Part shown: piece after piece, positions 1-8,220 of the stretch
Layout of the letters: every line of letters begins with the position of its first letter
Position numbering within the stretch: the first letter of the stretch is position 1
Source of the DNA: Actinoplanes sp. M2I2
GTDB taxonomy: Bacteria; Actinomycetota; Actinomycetes; Mycobacteriales; Micromonosporaceae
Assembly: GCF_023544445.1 (NCBI RefSeq)
Contig: NZ_JALPVJ010000015.1
Location: 182,037 to 246,036, forward strand
DNA length: 64,000 nucleotides
Direction of reading: 5' to 3'
The notes under the pieces: model-generated
What the model was told of the DNA's origin: nothing
Seen by the model: only the letters and a program-made list of their open reading frames with translations
Databases searched by the model: none
Program-made: the position numbers and the translations under genes

Positions 1-2837
1 GGGTCGTCCACCACGCCGTCGACGAACGCCTTGTCGATCTTCACCACGTCGATCGGGCGGCGGCGCACGCTGCCCAGCGCCGACGAGCCGGCCGCGAAGT
101 CGTCGATGGCCACCCGGACACCGAGGTCCCGCAGCACGGCCAGGTCGTCCCACATCGCCTCGTGGTCGCCGTCCAGCAGGCTCTCGCTCAGCTCCAGCAT
201 CAGCGCCTGCGGCGGCACCCCGGCGTACGACAGGGCCTGCCGCACCAGGTCGACGAAGTTGCCCTCCCGGAACTGCCGCACCGACACGTTCACGCTGACG
301 AACGGCTGGCGGGTGCGCGGCAGGATGCGCCGCCACTGCGCGACCGTGTGCAGGGCCTGGTCGAGCACCCAGCGGCCCATCGGCACGACCAGGCCGCTCT
401 CCTCGGCGACCTCCAGGAACTCGGCCGGCGCGACCACCCCGCGGGTCGGGTGGTGCCAGCGGACCAGGGCCTCGAAGCCCACCGGCTCGTCGGTCGCCAG
501 CTCGATGATCGGCTGGTAGGCCAGCAGGAAGTGCCCCTCGTGCACGGCGTGGTCCAGGGCCGAGCGCAGTTCCAGCCGCTCGACCATCGAGCTGTGCAGG
601 TGGGCCTGGTAGCGCCGCCACTGGTTCTTGCCGGCGCCCTTGGCGACGTAAAGGGCCAGGTCGGCCTGGCGCAGCAGCTCGTCGGGGGTGTCGGCCTCGG
701 GCGTGGTGGTGATGCCGATGCTGGCCACCGCGGTCAGCTCCGAGCCGTCGTCCATCGCGATCGGCTCGGCCAGCGCGGCCAGGATCCGCTGCGCCGTCTC
801 CTCGACCGCACCCGGGTCCTGGACGTTCTCGACCAGCGCGGCGAACTCGTCCCCGCCGAGACGGGCCGCGGTGTCGTCGGCCCGCAGGGCGGCCGCGATC
901 CTTTTGGCCACCCCGATCAGCAGCTGGTCGCCGACGGCGTGGCCGAGCGTGTCGTTGACCTTCTTGAAGTCGTCCAGGTCGATGAAGAGCACCCCGACCA
1001 CCGAGCCGTCGCGGGCGCCGCGCTGCAGCGCGTGGCCGAGCCGGTCGTGGAACAGCACCCGGTTGGCCAGCCCGGTCATCGAGTCGTGGAACACCCGGTG
1101 CGTGAGCTCCTGCTCGAGCCGGCGGCGCTCGGTCACGTCGCGCAACGTGAGCACCAGACCGGCCACGGTCGGGTCGGAGCGCAGATCCTGCCCGTGCATC
1201 TCCAGCAGGACCTCGGCCCGCCCGGCGGTCAGCGCCCGGAAGTCCAGACCCTCCTGCAACCCGTCGCCGGTGCGCAGGGCGGCGAGCACCTCGGCCAGCC
1301 GCGAACGCTCACCCGGGTGGATGACCGCGGCCATCGGGCTCGCGACCGGGTCGGCGCCCAGGACGGCGGTGGCCGACGGGCTCGCGTACCGGATCTCGTC
1401 CTGCTCGTCGACGATGAGGATGACATCCGAGGTCTTCTGGACGAGCGTACGGAAATAGGTCTCGCTGTTGCGGCGGATGACCTCCTGGCTCAGACCGATG
1501 CGCTCCAGGGCCAGCGCGGCCTGGGTGGCCAGCACCTCGATCGCCCGCTGCAGCCCGCCCAGCGCCGGCGTCGGCCCGCCGACGTGCAGCACCCCGACCA
1601 GCGAATCGCCGGTCGGCCGGTCGGTCAGCACCATCGGGCAGCGCAGGGTCATGGCGAAGTGGTTGAGCCGCACGGCGACCGCCCAGTCGACGTCGCGGGT
1701 CGCCAACAGGCGGGCCGCGGTGCCGGTCGAGCGGTCCACGGCCGCCTGCGCGACGGCCTCGGGCGACAACAGCCCCGGCTGGGCGATCGTCACGGCCAGC
1801 ACGACGGCATGCGGGGTGTCCGGCGGCAACAGGTGGGCCACCGCGACCCGGACGGCCTCGGAGACCTGGTCGGTGTCGGCCGCCGAGACCAGGGCCGCGG
1901 ACGCCTCCCGCAGCGCCCGCTCCCGGGCCAGGGCTTGCCGGTGACCGGCCGTGATCCCGGCCACCCGCACCAGGACCAGCAGGAACGTGATCACGCTGAG
2001 GACGGCCACCACCGTCAGATCCGGCTGCTCCCGGAACATGCTGGTCAGGAGCACCGCCGGGACCGCCATCGCGGAGACCCCGAGCAGGGTGAGACGGCCA
2101 CGGCCCAGCCCCGGAGCGGGCAGGCCGGCCGGGCCGTCGAGGTCGGCCATCGAGGAGTGCAGGGCGGCCAGCCCGGCCGCGGTGTAGAGGGCGAACCGGC
2201 CCAGGGCGACCACCGGCGCCTCGACCAGCGACAGCGCGTGGCCGACGTCGACCAGCAGGAACACCAGCACGCCGCCGGCCAGCAGACGCACCGGGAAGAC
2301 CGGCCGGTCACTGATCAGCAGACGGGTCAGCATGCCGAGCAGCAGCAGGTCACCGACTCCGAAGGCGACCGCCGTCCACGAATCCCCGCCGGCCAGGCCC
2401 GGGGCGACCAGGAAAGTCCAGGCCAGCAGCGCGACAGCGGCGGTGAGCGTGAGGGCGTCGAGCATGGCGGCCCGGTCCCGCGCTCCCCCCGTACGGCGTC
2501 GCAGCAGCACGAAAAGCATGCCGGCGAACAGCGGATAACCGGCGACGACCAGGATCGCGCCCGCCGTGACCAGGCCGGGAATGTGGGTGGTCAGCGAGTC
2601 CGGCGCGCGGTGCAGGGCGGTGCCGACCGCGGTGAGCGCGATGGCGGTGGCCAGCAGCCGCCACGGCAGGCGACGGGCCGGCCGGTTGAGGCGCACCCCG
2701 AGACCCACGACCAGGACCGCCGAGGTCCCGGCGAGCAGGCGCAACACCGACTGCGCCCCGGCCGGCGCGGCGATGAACAGCGCCGCGAGCAACGCCATCC
2801 AGCCGCCGAACAAAGCGGCGACCCACCGTGGGGGCAT
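1..2837 (-). CDS. Membrane PAS-GGDEF-EAL cyclic-di-GMP protein (3' end outside window)
   Basis: About 945 codons are visible and the C-terminus of the EAL domain runs off the left edge. The N-terminal ~290 residues are hydrophobic with several membrane spans (MASE-like). A GAF-like region follows, then a PAS domain near residues 455-560 (LVQKTSDVILIVDEQDE), a GGDEF domain with an intact LGGDEF motif near residue 660, and an EAL domain starting FEALVRWHHP near residue 786. An RADD inhibitory-site motif lies exactly five residues before GGDEF, so product inhibition of a diguanylate cyclase is plausible. The EAL loop reads DDFAAGSS rather than the commoner DDFGTG. Both catalytic signatures look intact, so synthesis and hydrolysis of c-di-GMP are both possible. 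The ATG at 2837 is preceded by AAAGGAA six bases upstream. It stands alone and diverges from the next gene. Confidence 0.93.
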   Translation of the reverse strand, partial: MPPRWVAALFGGWMALLAALFIAAPAGAQSVLRLLAGTSAVLVVGLGVRLNRPARRLPWRLLATAIALTAVGTALHRAPDSLTTHIPGLVTAGAILVVAGYPLFAGMLFVLLRRRTGGARDRAAMLDALTLTAAVALLAWTFLVAPGLAGGDSWTAVAFGVGDLLLLGMLTRLLISDRPVFPVRLLAGGVLVFLLVDVGHALSLVEAPVVALGRFALYTAAGLAALHSSMADLDGPAGLPAPGLGRGRLTLLGVSAMAVPAVLLTSMFREQPDLTVVAVLSVITFLLVLVRVAGITAGHRQALARERALREASAALVSAADTDQVSEAVRVAVAHLLPPDTPHAVVLAVTIAQPGLLSPEAVAQAAVDRSTGTAARLLATRDVDWAVAVRLNHFAMTLRCPMVLTDRPTGDSLVGVLHVGGPTPALGGLQRAIEVLATQAALALERIGLSQEVIRRNSETYFRTLVQKTSDVILIVDEQDEIRYASPSATAVLGADPVASPMAAVIHPGERSRLAEVLAALRTGDGLQEGLDFRALTAGRAEVLLEMHGQDLRSDPTVAGLVLTLRDVTERRRLEQELTHRVFHDSMTGLANRVLFHDRLGHALQRGARDGSVVGVLFIDLDDFKKVNDTLGHAVGDQLLIGVAKRIAAALRADDTAARLGGDEFAALVENVQDPGAVEETAQRILAALAEPIAMDDGSELTAVASIGITTTPEADTPDELLRQADLALYVAKGAGKNQWRRYQAHLHSSMVERLELRSALDHAVHEGHFLLAYQPIIELATDEPVGFEALVRWHHPTRGVVAPAEFLEVAEESGLVVPMGRWVLDQALHTVAQWRRILPRTRQPFVSVNVSVRQFREGNFVDLVRQALSYAGVPPQALMLELSESLLDGDHEAMWDDLAVLRDLGVRVAIDDFAAGSSALGSVRRRPIDVVKIDKAFVDGVVDD

Positions 2838-2930
2838 GCGCGTTCCTTTGGTTGTCTCGGGGGACCTCCGTTGCGAGCCGTCTCATCGGCCGCCGAGGGT
2901 CGTAGTTGAGCAACCGGGCACAATCAGTGG

Positions 2931-3566
2931 GTGCTCCTGGAGTTCATTCGCGGCAACACCAAGCCGGCAACCGTCCCGTTCGTCCCCGAGATCACCCTCT
3001 ACCAGGCGGACGAGCCGATCGCGCTGTGGGAGAAGACCGAAGAGGGCGGCGTCTCGCAGCCGCCACCGTTCTGGGCCTTCGCCTGGGCCGGGGGCCAGGC
3101 GCTGGCCCGGCATGTGCTCGACCACCGCGACCTGGTCGAGGGGCGCTCGGTGCTCGACCTGGCCACCGGGTCGGGGCTGGTCGCGGTGGCCGCCGCCCGG
3201 GCCGGGGCGACGCCGGTGACGGCCAACGACATCGACCCCTACTCGCTGGCCGCGGCCGAGGCCAACGCCGCGGTCAACGACGTCTCGGTGCGGCTGCTCG
3301 AGGCCGACATCCTCGACTCGGACGAGTCGTACGGGGTGGTCCTGGCCGGTGACGTGTTCTACAGCCGGGAGATGGCGGGGCGGGTGCTGCCGTTCCTGCG
3401 GCGGGCGGCCGGGCGGGGGTCGCTGGTGCTGGTGGGGGACCCGGGGCGGGCCTATCTGCCGGGGTCGGGGCTGGTGGAGCGGGCGACCTACGACATCCCG
3501 GTGCCGGTGTCGCTGGAAGGCGTCGACACCCGCCGTACCAAGGTCTGGCAGTTGACGACGGCCTAG
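2931..3566 (+). CDS. Class I SAM-dependent methyltransferase, ETFB/PrmA lysine methyltransferase-like
   Basis: This 211-residue protein has a Rossmann methyltransferase core with motif I VLDLATGSGLVAVAAA (residues ~68-83), an acidic ribose-binding segment TANDIDPYS and a motif IV-like region VVLAGDVFY. The layout resembles the nicotinamide N-methyltransferase-like / ETF-beta lysine methyltransferase group, which methylates protein lysines; the substrate here is not visible in the sequence. The start is GTG at 2931 with no clear Shine-Dalgarno, so it may be leaderless. It diverges from the GGDEF-EAL gene by 93 bp. Its TAG stop (3564-3566) lies inside the left terminal repeat of the inverted-repeat element at 3563-3820, so the last codons may have been set by that insertion. 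Confidence 0.85.
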   Translation: MLLEFIRGNTKPATVPFVPEITLYQADEPIALWEKTEEGGVSQPPPFWAFAWAGGQALARHVLDHRDLVEGRSVLDLATGSGLVAVAAARAGATPVTANDIDPYSLAAAEANAAVNDVSVRLLEADILDSDESYGVVLAGDVFYSREMAGRVLPFLRRAAGRGSLVLVGDPGRAYLPGSGLVERATYDIPVPVSLEGVDTRRTKVWQLTTA

Positions 3567-3820
3567 CTTGAGCTTTGACCCGTTCGGCGAGGCCGTGGGG
3601 TTGTCGAGGGTTCCGAAACCCTCGCCCGACCCGGGCTGGGGTGAGCCGTTGCGGCGTTGCCGGGCGTTCCCAGGGCCGGATCCACATCAGGCACACTGAT
3701 CATCAGACAGCCCTTGATTCGGTTTTTCTTCCCTCGACAAGAAGAGATGATCGATCAAGGGCTGTCCCCATGATCAGCCGGGGTCGATGCCACCCAGCCG
3801 CAGGTTAAAACTCAAGCTAG
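3563..3820. mobile_element. MITE-like 258-bp inverted-repeat element with CTAG flanks
   Basis: The ends 3563-3580 and 3803-3820 form an inverted repeat matching at 16 of 18 positions (CTAGCTTGAGCTTTGACC against CTAGCTTGAGTTTTAACC). The outermost CTAG on each side can be read as a 4-bp target duplication around CTTGAG-type ends, a pattern made by YTAR-target insertion sequences such as IS701 and some IS5 members. No transposase is inside. It contains an 8-bp hairpin (3605-3612/3617-3624) and a perfect 13-bp inverted repeat (3706-3718/3754-3766). A non-autonomous element or deletion derivative of an IS is the best reading. Confidence 0.6.
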
Positions 3821-3889
3821 GGTCTGTTTCGTAGCCGCGGGCCGAGCTCGAACGCGGCCCCCGTCGGCCGGCACCGCTGCTGAACCTGC

Positions 3890-4080
3890 CAGCCGTGACC
3901 ATCCACCCGTGGGTCTGTCACGAGACCAAGTGCCCGGCTCAGGTGCTGGGCCGCTTCAACAAGTCCGTCGTCGGCCCGCCCGTCGAGCGCTCGAGCCGGC
4001 TGTCGGATGCTGCTGCACCTGCTCGACGGTCATAACACTGAGCAGGTCCGCGACACCCTCCTCGCCATGCTCAACACTTT
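3890..4080 (+). pseudogene. IS30-family transposase remnant, deleted and frameshifted
   Basis: Short pieces in two frames match the order of IS30 transposase motifs. WVCHET (near 3911-3930) resembles the VSHETIY segment, LGRFNKSVVGPPVERSSR (3949-4002) resembles the IGKxNKSAVGTLVERSSR core, and after a frame change MLLHLLDGHNTEQVRDTLL (4009-4067) matches the next segment. The middle of the gene between the first two pieces is missing and the 3' half is absent, so it cannot be functional. It ends exactly where the HAD hydrolase gene on the other strand ends and adjoins the inverted-repeat element, marking a small insertion hot spot. Confidence 0.7.
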
Positions 4081-4805
4081 CAGAGATTCTTCTCGAGCAG
4101 CATCCGCAGGCCGAAACCGTCCTCGACCACGTCGTCGGCGTCCGGGCCGGCCGGCTCGAGCGACGTCCGCGCCGACGGCATGAGCACAGCCCGCCCCACC
4201 CCGGCCCGCCGCGCGCAGACGACGTCGCGGCGCGGGGTGTCACCGACGAACCAGCACGCCTCCGGCGGCAGCCCCAGCTCGTCCGTGGCGTTCCAGATCA
4301 TCTGCGGGTTGGGTTTCCGGACGCCGGCCTCGTCGCTGTAGACCTGCACGGCGAAGAAGTGCCCCAGCCCGGCCTTGTCGAGGAAGTCGCGGTGGGCCGC
4401 CCCCGACAGCGTGTTCGAGACCACGGCCAGCGGGATCCCGGCGTCCGCGGCCGCCTGCAACGCCTCGGGGATGCCCGGTCGCAGCGCCCACTTGTCCCGC
4501 CAGGCCCACTCGTAGCTGAGCTTGCGCACCGCTCCCCGCACCGGCACCTGGGCGGCCGGCGGCCACCCGGGCAGGATGAACCGTTCCCACACCTCGCCCT
4601 GGCTCAGCTCGTCGGGCCAGTCCTCGTCCCGCCAGGCGCGGTAGGCCACGGCGCCGTCGGTGAGCGACCGCTGGATCTCGCCGGGCGTCAGCGCCCCGTG
4701 GACCAGGTTGAAGATCCGCAGCACCAGACCGGGCGGCGCGGTGCGCTGCGGGGGCGCGTCGGCCAGCACTCCCCCGAAGTCGAGCAGGATCGCAGCGGGA
4801 CGCAT
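4080..4805 (-). CDS. HAD-superfamily hydrolase
   Basis: This 241-residue protein has the HAD core order: motif I LLDFGGVLAD at residues 6-15, motif II VVSNTLS near 150, a Lys in VRKPNPQMI near 182, and motif III FVGDTPRRDV near 202. Motif I has DFGG, so the usual second acidic residue (DxD) is Gly, as in many subgroup I HADs of the epoxide-hydrolase N-domain / haloacid dehalogenase-like type. Phosphatase activity is therefore not certain. It starts one base after the stop of the upstream ROK gene, so the two are probably co-transcribed and may share a phosphosugar-related role (inference). Its stop adjoins the IS30 remnant. Confidence 0.88.
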   Translation of the reverse strand: MRPAAILLDFGGVLADAPPQRTAPPGLVLRIFNLVHGALTPGEIQRSLTDGAVAYRAWRDEDWPDELSQGEVWERFILPGWPPAAQVPVRGAVRKLSYEWAWRDKWALRPGIPEALQAAADAGIPLAVVSNTLSGAAHRDFLDKAGLGHFFAVQVYSDEAGVRKPNPQMIWNATDELGLPPEACWFVGDTPRRDVVCARRAGVGRAVLMPSARTSLEPAGPDADDVVEDGFGLRMLLEKNL

Positions 4806-4806
4806 G

Positions 4807-5577
4807 TCAGCGGGAGGTGCCGAGGGTCCAGGCGCGCACCCCGCCGACGATGCCCGCCGTGTTGGGGACCACGACCACGTCGTCGCCCATGCGCGCGAGC
4901 TGGGCGGGGGTGATCAGGCGCGAGTTGCCGCCGCCGAGGTAGACCCGGTCCCACAGGAACACCGGCCGCAGCCCCTCCACGACGTTGCGCACCCGGCGGG
5001 ACCAGAGCGCGTCACCGAGGCGCCGGCGTTCGTGCTCGCCGATGTACGTGTCGTACGACATGCCCCACCGCACCGGCGCCTGCGACATCTCGAGGTGCGG
5101 GGCAAGCGCACCGCCGTCGAACAGCGCGCAGCCCAGCCCGGTGCCCAGCGTCAGCACCAGTTCGCAGCCCGTCCCGGCGACCACACCGGCCCCGTGCACC
5201 TCGGCGTCGTTGAGCACGAGCGTGGGCCGGCCGAACGCGTCCTCGAGCGCCGTCCGCGCGTCGAAGCCGAACCAGGCCTCCTGCAGGTCAGGGTCGATCT
5301 TGGTGCGGGGGCCGCTCCGGGTGATGTAGTGCGGGGTCGCCACGACGACGCCGTGCCGCAGCATGCCCGGCATGCCCACGGTGACCCGGTCGTGCGCCGG
5401 CAACCGCTCGCCCAGCTGCACCAGCGTCTTCACGAACAGGTCCGGGGGCAACGGGTAGGGGGTCGGCACCCGCAACGGCTGCGCCCGCATCGTTCCGGCC
5501 TCGTCGAGCACGGAACCCTTGATGCCTCCGCCGCCACAGTCGATCGTCAGGGTGAAAGCCACGCCGCCAGTTTGCAT
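4807..5577 (-). CDS. ROK-family sugar kinase-like protein (PpgK-related)
   Basis: The 256-residue protein has an N-terminal ATPase phosphate-1 motif IDCGGGGIKGSVLD (residues ~9-22), a middle VLNDAEVHGAG segment containing the ROK catalytic Asp, and LTLGTGLGCALFDGG as phosphate-2 motif. The zinc-binding GHxxx-CxCG motif of many ROK sugar kinases is absent, and the length (~255-270) fits the polyphosphate glucokinase branch. Whether polyphosphate is the donor cannot be read from the sequence. The ATG at 5577 is chosen because GAGGAGGTG lies 8 bases upstream and the protein begins directly with the kinase fold. It forms a two-gene unit with the HAD hydrolase. Confidence 0.83.
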   Translation of the reverse strand: MQTGGVAFTLTIDCGGGGIKGSVLDEAGTMRAQPLRVPTPYPLPPDLFVKTLVQLGERLPAHDRVTVGMPGMLRHGVVVATPHYITRSGPRTKIDPDLQEAWFGFDARTALEDAFGRPTLVLNDAEVHGAGVVAGTGCELVLTLGTGLGCALFDGGALAPHLEMSQAPVRWGMSYDTYIGEHERRRLGDALWSRRVRNVVEGLRPVFLWDRVYLGGGNSRLITPAQLARMGDDVVVVPNTAGIVGGVRAWTLGTSR

Positions 5578-5625
5578 GGAGTACACCTCCTCGCACAGCA
5601 ATTGTGACCCGGTATCGTCGCTGCG

Positions 5626-6426
5626 GTGTCCAGGGCCGTCCGGGTGAGCACCCGCAATGCGAGCTTCCAGCAGTGGCAGGCGCTGCTGACCAACCGCACC
5701 AAGCGTCACCGGGCCGGTGAGTTCCTGGTCCATGGCGTACGCCCCATCTCGCTCGCCGTCGACCACGGCTGGGAGATCCGCGACCTGATCTACCCCGACC
5801 GCCAGTCGCTGTCGTCGTGGGCGCGCGACATCCTGGAGCGCAGCGGCGCCCGGCCGGTGGCGATGTCCCCCGAGCTGGTGGCCGAGCTGGCCGACAAGGA
5901 CGCGGCCGAGCTCATCGCCGTGGTGGCGCTGCCCGCCGCGCCGCCGCTGCCCTCGTCGGGCGACCCGCACCTGCTGGTCGTGGTCTTCGACCGGCCGAGC
6001 GCACCGGGCAACATCGGCACGCTGATCCGCTCGGCCGACGCTTTCGGCGCCGCCGCGGTGGTGGTCACCGGGCACGCCGCCGACCCGTACGACCCGAAGT
6101 CGGTACGGGCCAGCACGGGCTCGATCTTCGCGCTGCCGGTGATCCAGGCCGACGGCCCGGACGAGGTGCTGCAGTGGGCGTCACGGACGGGGGTGCAGCT
6201 GGTCGCCACCGACGAGCACGGCGCGGTGGAAGTGGCCGACCACGACCTGACCGGGCCGACCGCGCTGCTCATCGGCAACGAGACCACGGGATTGAGCACG
6301 GCCTGGCGGTCGGCCGCCGACGTCCTCGTCCGCATCCCGATCACCGGCGCCGCCAGCTCTCTGAACGCGGCGACGGCGGCGACGGTCGTGCTCTACGAGG
6401 TCAGCCGGCAGCGGTCCCGCGGCTGA
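5626..6426 (+). CDS. SpoU/TrmH-family RNA 2'-O-methyltransferase
   Basis: This 266-residue protein is a full-length SPOUT methyltransferase with an N-terminal RNA substrate-binding domain (residues ~10-100) and a knotted catalytic domain. The three family motifs are present: DRPSAPGNIGTLIRSADAFG (near 121-140) with the catalytic-type Asn and Arg, LLIGNETTGLS (near 212), and IPITGAASSLNAATAATVVL (near 236). The substrate is probably rRNA or tRNA ribose, but which nucleotide is not determinable. The start is GTG at 5626. It diverges from the ROK gene by 48 bp. Its 3' end overlaps the convergent SDR gene by 26 bp. Confidence 0.92.
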   Translation: MSRAVRVSTRNASFQQWQALLTNRTKRHRAGEFLVHGVRPISLAVDHGWEIRDLIYPDRQSLSSWARDILERSGARPVAMSPELVAELADKDAAELIAVVALPAAPPLPSSGDPHLLVVVFDRPSAPGNIGTLIRSADAFGAAAVVVTGHAADPYDPKSVRASTGSIFALPVIQADGPDEVLQWASRTGVQLVATDEHGAVEVADHDLTGPTALLIGNETTGLSTAWRSAADVLVRIPITGAASSLNAATAATVVLYEVSRQRSRG

Positions 6427-7210
6427 CCTTCTCCCAGGCCCGCAGGTCGGCTTCGCGCTGCCGCAGAGCCCCGGCGATCGCGTCGGTCGCGTCGTCGCCG
6501 AGCGCCAGCCGCAGCGGCGCCTCCGGGCTGTTCACCGCGGCCAGGATGGCGGCCGCCGCCTTCGCCGGGTCGCCCGGCTGCCGGCCGTCCATGGAGTCGA
6601 CGGCCGCGCGGGTCGCCGAGGTCGAGACCGCGTACGCGTCGATCGTGCGCGAGCGGTGCATCCGGGCGCCGCCGAACTCGGTGCGGAACGCTCCCGGCTC
6701 GACGATCAGAACCCGTACGCCGAAGGGGGCGACCTCGGCGGCCAGGGCCTCGGAGACGCCCTCGAGCGCGAACTTGGCCGCGCAGTAGGCCCCGAAACCC
6801 GGCATCGTCACCTGGCCGCCCATCGAGCTGATCTGCACGATCGTCCCGCGGCCCCGGATCCGCAGGTGCGGCAGCGCGGCCTTGGTCACCGCGACCGCGC
6901 CGAAGAACATCACCTCCAGGTGCCGCCGGAGCTCGTCCATCGTGAACTCCTCGACCGCGCCGACGCTGCCGTTCCCGGCGTTGTTGACGATCACGTCGAG
7001 GTGGCCCAGGTCGCGGACGGCGCCGGCGACCACGTCGTCGACCTGCCGCCCGTCGGTGACGTCCAGGGCCGCCGTACGGGTGGCGCCCAGCCCGGCCAGC
7101 GTCTCGAGCCGGCGGGCGGTCGCGACCACCTGATCGCCCGCGGCCAGCGCGGCCTCGGCGATCGCCCGTCCGAAGCCCGCCGAACATCCCGTGATGAGCC
7201 AGTTCTTCAT
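6401..7210 (-). CDS. Short-chain dehydrogenase/reductase
   Basis: This 269-residue classical SDR has the cofactor motif TGCSAGFG near residues 6-13, NNAG near 83, a catalytic Ser in ISSMGG and the YCAAK active site near 150. An Arg pair after the second strand (ATARRLETL) suggests NADP(H) preference (inference). The substrate is unknown. The ATG at 7210 places the Rossmann fold at the N-terminus as usual. The gene diverges from the LysR regulator by 71 bp, the standard arrangement for a LysR activator and its target, so regulation by that neighbour is likely but not proven. The 3' end overlaps the TrmH gene. Confidence 0.92.
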   Translation of the reverse strand: MKNWLITGCSAGFGRAIAEAALAAGDQVVATARRLETLAGLGATRTAALDVTDGRQVDDVVAGAVRDLGHLDVIVNNAGNGSVGAVEEFTMDELRRHLEVMFFGAVAVTKAALPHLRIRGRGTIVQISSMGGQVTMPGFGAYCAAKFALEGVSEALAAEVAPFGVRVLIVEPGAFRTEFGGARMHRSRTIDAYAVSTSATRAAVDSMDGRQPGDPAKAAAAILAAVNSPEAPLRLALGDDATDAIAGALRQREADLRAWEKVSRGTAAG

Positions 7211-7281
7211 GGTGTCCACCCTGGCCGGTCCCGAAGCGGCGGTCCAACATCGACTGCCTGACACCGCTACAGTCCAGACCT

Positions 7282-8214
7282 GTGAGCTCTCCCCTGCCGC
7301 CGCACCGCCCGCCCGGGGCGCTCACGGCTGTCGAGCTGCGGCACTTCCGCTACTTCGTCGCGGTCGCCGAACAGTCCAGCTTCGGCCGGGCCGCCCAGCG
7401 CCTGCACATCGCCCAGCAGTCGCTGTCCCAGCAGATCGCGGCCCTGGAGCGGCTGCTGGGCGTGCGCCTCTTCGACCGCGACAGCCGGGGCACCCGGCTC
7501 ACCGCCGCGGGTTCGGCCTTCCTGCCGTCCGCCCGCGAGATCCTGCACCGGGTCGAGGTCGCCGTGTCCGACGTACGCCGGGTGGCGGGCACGCTCGACC
7601 TGGCGTTCCTCGAGTCGACCGCCAACTACATGCTGCCGCCGGTGGTCCGCGCCGTCCGGGAACGCTTCCCCGACGCCGCGCTGACGACCCACAACGTGCC
7701 GATCGCGGAGCTGGTGGCCGGGTTGCGCGAGGGCCGGTACGACGCCGCGTTCACCCGTCCCCCGCTGGTGCCCGACCTGGCGACCCGCGTGCTGGTGTCC
7801 GAGCCGGTCTGTGCCGTGCTGCCGGCCGGCCACCCGATGGCCGGCCGCGCGTCGGTGTCGCTGCCCGAGCTGGCCGGGGACAGCTGGGTGCTCACCCCGC
7901 GCGACTCGTGGCCGCCCTGGCACGAGAAGTACGACCGGGACTTCGCCGCGGCCGGGTTCGAGCCCCGCGTGGCGCAGCGCGCCGCCGGCGTACCGAATCT
8001 GCTCGGCCTGGTCGCGGCCGGTGTCGGCGTCGCCCGGCTGGCCCGGTCGGCGAGCAGCATTCGCCGCGGCGGCGTGGTCTTCGTGCCGTCGGCCGGCGAA
8101 CGCGCCGAGACGGTGGTGGCGTGGCTGCCCGGTCGCGACAACCCGCTGCTGGCCGACCTGGTGGCGCTGGCCGAGGACGTGGCAAGCACGTCGGATCTGA
8201 CCGCCGAGGGCTGA
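7282..8214 (+). CDS. LysR-family transcriptional regulator
   Basis: The 310-residue protein has an N-terminal winged helix-turn-helix (about residues 14-75, with LRHFRYFVAVAEQSSFGRAA and LHIAQQSLSQQIAALER) followed by a LysR-type effector domain (about 100-300). Length and domain order are normal for the family. The start is GTG at 7282; the ~13 residues before the HTH are Pro-rich, and a later start is possible. It is divergent to the SDR gene, its probable regulatory target, and converges with the downstream glycosylase, from which it is separated by 6 bp. No convincing T-N11-A operator could be singled out by eye. Confidence 0.93.
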   Translation: MSSPLPPHRPPGALTAVELRHFRYFVAVAEQSSFGRAAQRLHIAQQSLSQQIAALERLLGVRLFDRDSRGTRLTAAGSAFLPSAREILHRVEVAVSDVRRVAGTLDLAFLESTANYMLPPVVRAVRERFPDAALTTHNVPIAELVAGLREGRYDAAFTRPPLVPDLATRVLVSEPVCAVLPAGHPMAGRASVSLPELAGDSWVLTPRDSWPPWHEKYDRDFAAAGFEPRVAQRAAGVPNLLGLVAAGVGVARLARSASSIRRGGVVFVPSAGERAETVVAWLPGRDNPLLADLVALAEDVASTSDLTAEG

Positions 8215-8220
8215 GAGGGC

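Noticed and set aside
162..2909. Long plus-strand open frame across the GGDEF-EAL gene
   Set aside because: It is antisense to a gene with intact GGDEF, EAL and PAS motifs and has Arg/Gly/His-rich composition typical of an antisense shadow in GC-rich DNA.
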